Assembly (NCBI GenBank): GCA_964502465.1
Contig: CAZCWX010000243.1
Span: forward strand, 1-5,251
DNA: 5,251 bases
From: CAZCWX01 sp964502465
GTDB taxonomy: Bacteria > Desulfobacterota > Binatia > Bin18
Direction: 5' to 3'
Part shown: positions 1-4,689 of the stretch, one piece after another
How the letters are laid out: every line of letters starts with the position of its first letter
Numbering within the stretch: the stretch's first letter is position 1
Notes under the pieces: model-generated
Database searches by the model: none
Told to the model about the DNA's origin: nothing
What the model saw: only the letters and a program-made list of their open reading frames with translations
Program-made: the position numbers and the translations under genes

Positions 1-42
1 TTGGCCTTCGTGAATCAGCTTGATGTGGCGTCGTGTGCTCAT
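1..42 (-). CDS. Start of small downstream gene in the DUF4258 cassette (partial)
   Basis: Only the first 14 codons are present, translating as MSTRRHIKLIHEGQ, and the frame is still open at the window edge. The ATG (42-40) overlaps the TGA stop of the DUF4258 gene in an ATGA arrangement, so the two are probably translationally coupled. A GAGGAG Shine-Dalgarno sequence lies about 6 nt upstream of the ATG, inside the last codons of the DUF4258 gene. That spacing and overlap are typical of two-gene toxin-antitoxin-like operons. From memory, the N-terminus resembles short (about 70 aa) proteins often found next to small toxin-like genes, but 14 residues are too few to assign a family. The gene is inferred to be the partner of the DUF4258 protein. 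Confidence 0.6.
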   Translation of the reverse strand, partial: MSTRRHIKLIHEGQ

Positions 43-362
43 CGTTTTCTCCTCAGCAAGTCGCCACTCCACCGGTTCGGGTCGGGACGGTACGCCGTCA
101 CCACGACAGCAGGAGTGGTGGTGTTTTTGGCTATTCCCCACACCACGTGGATCGGCTGACCTTGCCCGTCGTACTGCAAGACCAGGACACATGGACCTTT
201 ATGGTACGTGGGGTAATCTTCAACTACTACGGCTTTATCAATGCCCGCCACAATGTCGTCAATGAAGATATTATCCTCGGCTAATTCGTCGTAGCCATGA
301 TCCGAGACGTGCACCTCACGGCGGGCTACCAACTCACGAATCTGTTGCAACGTCTGACTCAT
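39..362 (-). CDS. DUF4258 domain protein, probable toxin-like member of a two-gene module
   Basis: This complete 107-residue protein matches the DUF4258 pattern along most of its length. There is an N-terminal helix, then an S-x-HGYDEL motif with His22, an E-D-Y-P motif at 49-52, a strand ending in HVVWG at 72-76, and a C-terminal VTAYRPDPxxW motif at 88-98. The ATG at 362 follows GAGGG with about 5 nt spacing, which supports this start. DUF4258 proteins are small single-domain proteins often found in two-gene modules and, as I recall, related in fold to RelE/BrnT-type toxins; toxicity is not shown here. The stop overlaps the next start by 4 bp. The gene sits about 80 nt after the attC-D cut site and is the first gene of its cassette. 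Small toxin-antitoxin pairs are common integron cargo and are thought to stabilise arrays. The family is fairly certain and the toxin role is inferred. Confidence 0.8.
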   Translation of the reverse strand: MSQTLQQIRELVARREVHVSDHGYDELAEDNIFIDDIVAGIDKAVVVEDYPTYHKGPCVLVLQYDGQGQPIHVVWGIAKNTTTPAVVVTAYRPDPNRWSGDLLRRKR

Positions 363-441
363 TTACCCTCGGATCAAGGAAGAGAACTTCTTTCAGGAAC
401 TCATCGTATCCAGAACCATCGATTGGTTCCAGACCTTGCAC

Positions 442-510
442 GCTAAACGGTCAGGATCAGCCGCCGGGACCGCATCGCGGGACCCGGTCGGTTGCATACC
501 TTGGTTAGCC
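442..510 (-). other. attC-D recombination site (closes the 217-aa cassette)
   Basis: On the minus strand the site runs from R'' GGCTAAC (510-504) to R' GTTTAGC (448-442), 69 bp in all. Between the cores is an imperfect palindrome: plus-strand 460-473 (GCCGCCGGGACCGC) pairs with 477-495 and has extra unpaired bases on the second arm, as in folded attC hairpins. The terminal loop is only about 3 nt (474-476), giving a length close to the classic 59-base element. The R' core departs from GTTRRRY at the fourth base. The TAA stop of the upstream gene lies inside R''. The two cores are not complementary to each other, as expected where two different cassettes meet. Confidence 0.75.
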
Positions 511-1191
511 TGCATCTTGAACTGGACTTCTGCTAATTTTCGGTACGATCTCATCTATCAACGCCTCATAGTTAGGTCCTGAGCGGAGAACCCCAGATAT
601 TTGACTCATGATTCTCAGCTCCTCAGTCTGTGGTATTTCCGTGTACCATGCCGTCTCACCCTTCTTCATGTAGACCCAATAATTTCGGCGACGAAGGCAG
701 TCAGGACACTGAACCATCGCCCAACCGAAGACTACGTGTCCATCGGGTATGCGAGAGCCCGACCGTGCCAAGGATTCGATTGTCCATGGTCCTCTTGCGC
801 TGCGAGGCCTGATGTATTCGAGCGTCTTGACTGGAATCATAAGGTTGCCTGGATCGTCACCTCCACCTTTAGCTCGTGCGTCCAGATCCCATAACCCAAG
901 CTGGTATTGTGGTTCCCGGATGAGGACTGAGGAAATGTTTACAACCCAGAAGCGAATTTCTTTGGGCGTGCCAAACTCTAATGCAATATCAGGTCGCCGC
1001 AAATAGTCTCTCACCTGAAAGTAGGCGGCGGTCCCGCCTAGAAGAAGAAGCGGCAAACCTACAATAGCAATGAGAGAGGACCACGCACTTAGTAGAGTAG
1101 CGTGCTTCTCTAACCATACATTAAATGACCGACAGACCTTTCGAGGATCGACCTGCATTCAGGGAACTTCCTTGGTCACTGACGAGGCTAA
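448..1191 (-). mobile_element. Integron gene cassette encoding the 217-aa CPDC membrane protein
   Basis: The segment runs from just after the G of GTTAGCC in attC-C to the G of GTTTAGC in attC-D, 744 bp in all. Its first core, GTTAGCC, is the exact reverse complement of the R'' core GGCTAAC of its own attC-D, and the match extends to 8 bp. A single gene fills nearly all the space between a short 5' leader and the attC, which is the standard compact cassette plan. No promoter is evident, so expression probably depends on upstream transcription. Confidence 0.75.
505..1158 (-). CDS. Membrane-anchored cassette protein with a CPDC motif, function unknown
   Basis: This complete 217-residue protein belongs to no family I recognise. 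A short basic N-terminus (residues 1-20) precedes one strongly hydrophobic segment at about 24-47, followed by basic residues (R50, R54, R55). This suggests a single-pass membrane protein with most of its mass C-terminal. The rest looks like a mixed alpha/beta domain and contains a CPDC pair at 151-154, which could bind metal or form a disulfide. Acidic and polar stretches lie at 167-183, and the C-terminus is short and basic. The ATG follows AAGGAAG with 8 nt spacing and sits 34 nt inside the cassette. The TAA stop is embedded in the R'' core of attC-D, an arrangement typical of cassette genes. Base composition looks lower in GC than the IS91 region, consistent with a separate origin. A role in defence or the envelope would be speculation. 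Confidence 0.75.
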   Translation of the reverse strand: MQVDPRKVCRSFNVWLEKHATLLSAWSSLIAIVGLPLLLLGGTAAYFQVRDYLRRPDIALEFGTPKEIRFWVVNISSVLIREPQYQLGLWDLDARAKGGGDDPGNLMIPVKTLEYIRPRSARGPWTIESLARSGSRIPDGHVVFGWAMVQCPDCLRRRNYWVYMKKGETAWYTEIPQTEELRIMSQISGVLRSGPNYEALIDEIVPKISRSPVQDAG

Positions 1192-1284
1192 CGCTCACGC
1201 GCACCGCGAGCCGCCAAGACGAGGCCATTCAGGTTTGTTCCAAACCGCAACGTGGCGGCGATGCGGTGGCGCGTTTCGTTAGGT
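1186..1284 (-). other. attC-C recombination site (closes the 221-aa cassette)
   Basis: On the minus strand R'' is ACCTAAC (1284-1278) and R' is GTTAGCC (1192-1186), giving a 99-bp site. Plus-strand 1198-1215 (CGCGCACCGCGAGCCGCC) pairs with 1254-1273 and leaves two or so extrahelical bases on the second arm. The loop between the arms carries a perfect 6-bp hairpin, GGTTTG-TTC-CAAACC (1232-1246). The R'' core matches RYYYAAC fully, and R' has one deviation from GTTRRRY. The TAA stop of the preceding gene (1281-1279) lies inside R''. The core sequences differ from each other but match those at the far ends of the two flanking cassettes. Confidence 0.82.
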
Positions 1285-1960
1285 CGAAGTACTTTGAATC
1301 TCCAACCTCATTTGCTGAATCAATGCTTGTGTCAGCTTGGCGACAGTTCCGATCATCAGTCTCTCTTCGTCCGAAACTTTCTCTTCCCAGCCGTATGCGC
1401 TGCCTTTCTCTTGAGAAATCTTCCATCTCTCGTGGAACGCAGCCACTTCCGGCGGGTAGTCCCTCCAGTTGATTTCAGCGTCGCGTAGCAGGAGAGCCTT
1501 CAGAATATTGTCGCAAGTTCTTGTAACCTGCGTCGAGCCATGCAACCTCAAGACGTTGAAGTCACCATTTAGTTGCCAGTAAAGATCTTGCGCGTCATGT
1601 TTCTTCAGCAATTCAGAGATCCGGTTCTCGAAGGCCTGTATTTCTCCGTCCGTTGTTAGATCATCAGCCATTACTCCGATGTTTAGTAATTGGCTTATGC
1701 CTGGTGTCTTGGCACGATCTGTTTTCTCAAGAAACGCTTCATAAGCTTTAACACGAAACTCGAGTTGCTTCTGGGCAACGGCGTGTTGCGCCTGGAAGCC
1801 CGCAGCGAAGTAGCCGCCGACCACAGAAAAGAGACCGGCCAGCGCTGCGGTGAGAAATGCCATGCCGTATGGGTTCGGCTGGCGCGACGGTCCATCGTCA
1901 GATTTCGTTGTGAACACTTGACTTTTAGATGGTCGTTTTCGCATTTAGCTTGAGACCTAA
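1192..1960 (-). mobile_element. Integron gene cassette encoding the 221-aa membrane protein
   Basis: The cassette is 769 bp from after the G of GTTAGGT (attC-B) to the G of GTTAGCC (attC-C). Its opening core GTTAGGT is the exact reverse complement of the ACCTAAC core that starts its own attC, and the match extends to 8 bp with the following C. It contains one gene, a 16-nt leader and a 99-bp attC. This is the cleanest cassette in the window. Confidence 0.82.
1279..1944 (-). CDS. Membrane-anchored cassette protein with long helical cytoplasmic domain, function unknown
   Basis: This complete 221-residue protein begins with a basic, polar leader (residues 1-27). A Gly/Ala-rich hydrophobic segment at about 29-50 follows, then an amphipathic helix at about 51-75 (AQKQLEFRVKAYEAFLEK). 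The K-x-L-E-x-R-x-K-A-Y-E-x-F pattern just after a transmembrane helix recurs in many uncharacterised single-pass bacterial proteins. The remainder is predicted mostly helical, with one motif rich in Trp and acidic residues (INWRDYPPEV at 158-167) and another at 185-195. No catalytic motif is apparent. The ATG at 1944 is 17 nt from the attC-B cut and has no good Shine-Dalgarno sequence, only AGG from the core site. An internal ATG at 1863 has none either, so the longer form is kept. The stop codon is built into the attC-C R'' core. Its function is unknown. Confidence 0.78.
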   Translation of the reverse strand: MRKRPSKSQVFTTKSDDGPSRQPNPYGMAFLTAALAGLFSVVGGYFAAGFQAQHAVAQKQLEFRVKAYEAFLEKTDRAKTPGISQLLNIGVMADDLTTDGEIQAFENRISELLKKHDAQDLYWQLNGDFNVLRLHGSTQVTRTCDNILKALLLRDAEINWRDYPPEVAAFHERWKISQEKGSAYGWEEKVSDEERLMIGTVAKLTQALIQQMRLEIQSTST

Positions 1961-2045
1961 CGCAAAGGATTTAATCCGCCCTGCTGAGGGACAGTGGGAG
2001 CCGTGCTCCGTCGTGTCGGCGCAGGGCGGATAAATCCTGTTGAAC
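1955..2045 (-). other. attC-B recombination site (closes the IS-interrupted cassette)
   Basis: On the minus strand R'' is GTTCAAC (2045-2039) and R' is GTTAGGT (1961-1955). Both fit the RYYYAAC and GTTRRRY consensus exactly. The arms at plus-strand 1967-1984 and 2021-2037 are complementary over 17 bp with a single unpaired base, the best stem in the window. A 36-nt loop contains a nested hairpin, GGAGC-CGT-GCTCC (1997-2009). The 91-bp length is within the usual attC range. The lone extrahelical base is the type of asymmetry that orients strand choice by the integrase. Confidence 0.85.
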
Positions 2046-2327
2046 GGAACCGCGGCATTCCCGACCGTCGAGCTTATGGGGATTCTAACGTGTCGGGGAA
2101 GCTCTGCCAATGGTTATCCGAGCGGGGCAACGGCAAGCGTGCAAGGAAAAGTGCGGACTCCCGAACGCCGATGGCAGGCGAAGCGCAAGAAGCGTGGCGA
2201 TGGGGGAGGCGCGTGAAGAGGAGAAAGCCGAACGGTGGACGCACGAGGACAGCCCGCTCGATGCGGGAAGTTCGGAGTAGGGAGGCTGGCCAGAGAGGCC
2301 GCGAGGGAATGGAGCCGAGAGCGGGCC
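2046..2327 (-). other. Non-coding IS91 3' tail with presumed oriIS end
   Basis: No gene is supported in this stretch. It is GC-rich, continues the composition of the transposase gene, and its open plus-strand frames are Arg-rich shadows. Near its low-coordinate end, short related strings recur on the plus strand: TATGGGGATTC (2075-2085) and TGTCGGGGAAGC (2091-2102), followed by GGTTATCCGAGCGGGG. Spaced repeats of this type occur at the origin end of IS91-like elements as I recall them. The palindrome CCGCGG lies at 2050-2055. On the minus strand GTTC occurs at 2050-2047 and again at 2045-2042. GTTC is one of the known IS91 target tetranucleotides, and the second copy is the start of the attC-B R'' core. 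Confidence 0.4.
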
Positions 2328-3545
2328 TCATGGCGGACCTCGCTGAGGCGCAAGGCGGGCGATTATGCGCCAGTGACTCCCGGCACAGCGCGGACAGCGG
2401 GCGGAAGTGGGAGGTGGATCACTCGTGCCTGTGGGCTGGGCAGGCGGCAGGAGGGCGGTGGCGGCAGCGGCGACGACGGCCAAGAGCTGGCGGGCGCGAG
2501 CGAGTTTCTCGTGCCGCGTGCGATTGGCCAGCAAGCCGTAGTGACGGATGCGGACGAAACCAGAGGGCACGACATGAAGCAAAAAGCGACGCAGGAATTC
2601 GGTGGCGTGCAGTTCCATGATCTTCGTCGCGCCGTGGGCGGCGTAGTCGTGGTAGCGAAAGCGCACGACCCCGTCGCCGACAAAGACCAAGCGGGAATTG
2701 GCAATCGCCACGCGATGAGTGTAGCGACTGAGATACTTCAAGACTTGCTCGGGACTCCCCCAGGGCGGCTTGGCATAGACCACCCACGGCTTGGCGTAGA
2801 GCTCCTGCCGTAAGGTGGTCCACGCCGCGTCCTCGGCCACCGTGGTACTCTTTCCGGCAAAGGTCAGCCGCTGCTGCGTGCGTAACCGTTCCAGCCCAGC
2901 CAGATACTTGCCCCGGAAGACGGAGCCCAGCGCTTTGACGGCAAACAGAAAGCGCCGCTGACACGCATGCCACTGCGTGCCGTCCAAACTCAGACCTCCC
3001 CCCGTTACCACACAGTGCACGTGCACATGCTCGGTCAAGGTCTGGCCCCACGTGTGAAGAACCGCCGTAATGCCGAGGTCTGCCCCGAGATGTTTTGGAT
3101 CATGGGCAAACTCCTGCAAGGTCTGGGCGGCGGTCTGGAACAATAAGGCATAGAGGAGCCGTTGGTTCACGCGGATCAGAGGATTGAGTTGATGTGGGAG
3201 GGTGAAGACCACGTGGAAGTAGGGAACAGGGAGCAACATCGCCTGCTCCGCCGCTAGCCATTTGGCGCGTGCGCTCCCTTGACACTTGGGACAGTGGCGA
3301 TTGCGACAGGAATCGTAACAGACGCGGTCCGTCCCGCAGCTCTCACATTGCTCGACATGGCCACCGAGGGCCGCCGTGCGACACTGGGCAATGGCTCGCA
3401 GCACCCGCGCTTGCTCGTGCGAGACGGGGTGGGTAGCGCGCAACGCAGCGCCGTAAGCCCGCACGACGTCGGCCACCTCAAAGGGCGGCGGGGACGGATG
3501 ACTCGGGCCGTTGATCGCTGTCGCAGCAGAGGACAGCGGCGGCAT
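2328..3545 (-). CDS. IS91-family Y2 rolling-circle (HUH) transposase
   Basis: This 405-residue protein is full length for the family and catalyses single-strand nicking and rolling-circle transposition of the element. An N-terminal Zn-binding domain holds the cysteines C67, C70, C76, C80, C85 and C88. The metal-binding HUH motif is in EHVHVHCVV at 172-180 (H175-V-H177), followed by the family's TGGGLS. The paired catalytic tyrosines are in KYLSRYTHR, Y271 and Y275, with the four-residue spacing of IS91 itself; ISCR proteins keep only one. The C-terminus carries a small CPRC knuckle (384-387). All expected catalytic residues are present, so it may be active. Its ATG is 3 nt after the recombinase stop, with GGAG overlapping the end of that gene, so the two are probably one transcript with coupled translation. 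Annotated simply as transposase, it would fit Pfam Y2_Tnp with Zn_Tnp_IS91. Confidence 0.95.
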   Translation of the reverse strand: MPPLSSAATAINGPSHPSPPPFEVADVVRAYGAALRATHPVSHEQARVLRAIAQCRTAALGGHVEQCESCGTDRVCYDSCRNRHCPKCQGSARAKWLAAEQAMLLPVPYFHVVFTLPHQLNPLIRVNQRLLYALLFQTAAQTLQEFAHDPKHLGADLGITAVLHTWGQTLTEHVHVHCVVTGGGLSLDGTQWHACQRRFLFAVKALGSVFRGKYLAGLERLRTQQRLTFAGKSTTVAEDAAWTTLRQELYAKPWVVYAKPPWGSPEQVLKYLSRYTHRVAIANSRLVFVGDGVVRFRYHDYAAHGATKIMELHATEFLRRFLLHVVPSGFVRIRHYGLLANRTRHEKLARARQLLAVVAAAATALLPPAQPTGTSDPPPTSARCPRCAGSHWRIIARLAPQRGPP

Positions 3546-3548
3546 GGC

Positions 3549-4397
3549 TTACTCCGCTGAAGTGAGGTCCGGTAAGTTCTCCAGCGGCGACCCGTGGGCG
3601 GTCAGATGACTCTGGGCCACGTGCACATAGTGCATCGTGGTCGTGACACTCTCGTGGCCCAACAAGCGTTGCAGGGTCGCGAGGTCCGTGCCACCTTCCA
3701 ATAAGTGCGTCGTAAACGCGTGGCGTAAAGCGTGAATGCCGCCTGCCTTGGTAATCCCTGCGCGCTCCTTGGCCGCGTAGTACATGCGTTGCGCCGTCTC
3801 AATAGGCATGGGCGCCGCCTGGGTTTGTCGCGGGAAGAGCCACGGGGGGGGCGGCCGATACAACTGCCAGTAACGACGTAACTCGGCTACGAGGCGCGGC
3901 CCGAGCAGGGTGTACCGATCCTTGCGCCCTTTCCCCTGTTCCACCCGCAGCATGCCCCGCCCGGCGTCAATGTCGCTGACTTGCAGGCGCACGACCTCGC
4001 TGACCCGCAGCCCCCCGCCATAGGTGGTCATCAGCAGGGCACGCTGGCGCACGGTGGTAGTACTGGCCAGCAGCCGCGCGACCTCCTCGCGGCTGAGCAC
4101 TTCAGGCAAGGTCTTGGTCCGTTTGGGTAAGGGGACATCGGGCCAGGGCCGATGAAGGGTGTGCGTATAGAAAAACCGCACGCCCATGACGACGACCCGC
4201 ACACTACTGGCCGAGAGCTGGCGCTCTTCAATCAGCGACCGAATATACGTCTGGAGTTGTGCCTCACTCAGCGTGTCGGGCCGTTGGTGATAGTACTTAG
4301 CCAGCCCGTGCACGGCGGCCAAATACGCTTCTTGGGTCCGTGGTGCCATCCCGCGCAGGATCAGGGCCTGCCGCATTTGCTCGCGTAACTCGCCCAT
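3549..4397 (-). CDS. IS91-associated tyrosine recombinase (phage integrase family)
   Basis: The protein is 282 residues from the preferred ATG at 4397, which follows a perfect AAGGAGGT. An in-frame ATG at 4457 would give 302 residues but has no equivalent signal. Numbering from the longer form, a SAM-like core-binding domain spans about 22-105 (GELREQM, LRGMAPRTQEAY), and the catalytic domain spans 118-282. The catalytic set is complete: R151 in GGGLRVSE, K176 in GKGRKDR, H242 and R245 in IHALRHAF, H268 in LGHES, and nucleophile Y277 in MHYVHV. It resembles XerC/D-like recombinases that accompany IS91 elements. It lacks the extra segment between the K and HxxR motifs that marks integron integrases, although the C-terminal SPLENLPDLTSAE recalls the end of IntI1. 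It probably helps IS91 movement or circle resolution; its true substrate is unknown. Confidence 0.92.
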   Translation of the reverse strand: MGELREQMRQALILRGMAPRTQEAYLAAVHGLAKYYHQRPDTLSEAQLQTYIRSLIEERQLSASSVRVVVMGVRFFYTHTLHRPWPDVPLPKRTKTLPEVLSREEVARLLASTTTVRQRALLMTTYGGGLRVSEVVRLQVSDIDAGRGMLRVEQGKGRKDRYTLLGPRLVAELRRYWQLYRPPPPWLFPRQTQAAPMPIETAQRMYYAAKERAGITKAGGIHALRHAFTTHLLEGGTDLATLQRLLGHESVTTTMHYVHVAQSHLTAHGSPLENLPDLTSAE

Positions 4398-4400
4398 ACT

Positions 4401-4409
4401 GACCTCCTT
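4401..4409 (-). promoter_or_regulatory. Strong ribosome binding site deciding the recombinase start
   Basis: The minus strand reads AAGGAGGTC 3 nt before the ATG at 4397-4395, a full anti-16S match. This favours 4397 over the ATG at 4457 as the true start of the tyrosine recombinase. Confidence 0.75.
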
Positions 4410-4471
4410 GGCGTCCGTGGTCTCTACGACCACGGCGCAGTAATTTGAGGAGGTCATGACTCAGAAGCATG

Positions 4472-4484
4472 GGATTGCCAATCC
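4472..4484. repeat. Perfect 6-bp-arm hairpin near the 5' end of the IS91-like element
   Basis: The sequence GGATTG-C-CAATCC forms a perfect palindrome with a 1-nt centre about 75 bp upstream of the recombinase start. It lies where the terIS end of the element is expected. ATTGGCA followed shortly by GCTTC also occurs on the minus strand in the 3' tail near 2115-2100, a weak hint of related ends. With arms this short, chance cannot be excluded. Confidence 0.3.
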
Positions 4485-4561
4485 TCAGGGCTCGGCAGCG
4501 AGCGCGCAAGAAAGAAATTCACTAGTAGTTATGAAATGAGGAGCCGTCGCGCAGCGGTTTC

Positions 4562-4661
4562 GTTCAACACCCCCAGTCACCGTTTGCCGCCCAAACCGAG
4601 ACTTTTCACATTCAGCAGGAACCGCAAGCAGGCGGCAATACGGTGCAGTGGATGGTTAGAT
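4562..4661 (-). other. attC-A recombination site (upstream end of the array in view)
   Basis: On the minus strand R'' is ATCTAAC (4661-4655) and R' is GTTGAAC (4568-4562). Both are exact consensus cores, and the site is 100 bp. The inner arms at plus-strand 4578-4591 (CACCGTTTGCCGCC) and 4631-4645 (GGCGGCAATACGGTG) pair fully except for one bulged base. Outer sequences pair partially (CCCAGT against CACTG-type). The cores are not complementary to each other, so they belong to two different cassettes. By the pairing rule, the element ending in this attC should begin with GTTAGAT, outside the window. Confidence 0.8.
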
Positions 4662-4689
4662 GACATTCTCTCATTCTTCCATTGTTCCC

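Larger units (their letters stand above)
1..447 (-). mobile_element. Integron gene cassette carrying the DUF4258 pair (partial, distal end outside the window)
   Basis: The cassette begins after the G of the GTTTAGC core (448-442). It holds a leader of about 80 nt, the DUF4258 gene and the start of its partner. The leader contains a small hairpin with 6-bp arms, GAACCA (413-418) and TGGTTC (424-429), around a 5-nt loop; its role is unknown. The cassette's own attC lies beyond the left edge. If the interpretation is right, that attC should begin with the R'' core GCTAAAC, complementary to this cassette's start. Confidence 0.6.
2071..4490 (-). mobile_element. IS91-family element with tyrosine recombinase and HUH transposase (approximate ends)
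   Basis: The element comprises a tyrosine recombinase gene, a Y2 HUH transposase gene 3 bp downstream, and a non-coding 3' tail. IS91-family elements move by rolling-circle transposition, lack terminal inverted repeats and target duplications, and have an origin end (oriIS) after the transposase and a termination end (terIS) before the first gene. A subset carry an upstream phage-type integrase, as here. The ends are not exact. The 3' end is placed near the CCCATAAGC at 2080-2072, which resembles IS91-type ends I recall. The 5' end is placed near the GGATTG-C-CAATCC hairpin at 4472-4484. Each boundary could shift by some tens of bases. Confidence 0.7.
1961..4567 (-). mobile_element. Integron cassette interrupted by (or carrying) the IS91-like element
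   Basis: The segment begins after the G of GTTGAAC in attC-A (4568-4562) and ends at the G of attC-B's R'. The opening core GTTGAAC is the exact reverse complement of the R'' core GTTCAAC at its end. Beyond the cores the match continues to 15 bp with one mismatch (plus-strand 4554-4568 against 2039-2053). Apart from the IS genes, little is left: roughly 75 nt after the opening core and a few tens of nt before attC-B, neither with an obvious ORF. The original cassette gene was therefore lost, or never existed, or the IS genes are the cargo. The interruption itself is an inference from the positions of the two sites. Confidence 0.6.

Noticed and set aside
20..284. Two plus-strand frames opposite the DUF4258 gene
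   Set aside because: The minus-strand protein has recognisable family motifs and a good ribosome site. The plus-strand frames have neither.
601..1006. Plus-strand frames opposite the 217-aa gene
   Set aside because: They overlap each other, lack ribosome sites, and conflict with the cassette logic that fixes the minus-strand gene from its start to a stop inside attC-D.
1967..2037. The strong inverted repeat as a rho-independent terminator or an IS terminal repeat
   Set aside because: The loop is 36 nt, no T-run follows either arm, IS91 elements lack terminal inverted repeats, and the flanking RYYYAAC/GTTRRRY cores explain it as an attC.
1994..2813. Long plus-strand open frames (208 and 192 codons)
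   Set aside because: They are Arg/Gly-rich, overlap each other and the antisense of the transposase, and run through attC-B or the IS tail. High GC content opposite a real gene explains them.
2363..3051. Other minus-strand frames inside the transposase gene (113 and 210 codons)
   Set aside because: They are out-of-frame shadows of a gene whose complete catalytic motifs are in the chosen frame.
3549..4457. The tyrosine recombinase as the integron integrase IntI, and the ATG at 4457 as its start
   Set aside because: The IntI-specific insertion before the HxxR motif is missing and the gene is tightly coupled to an IS91 transposase. The ATG at 4397 has a perfect AAGGAGGT while 4457 has no comparable site.
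4297..4509. A 70-codon minus-strand frame overlapping the recombinase start
   Set aside because: It is out of frame with the recombinase, overlaps its N-terminus and its Shine-Dalgarno region, and has no family features.
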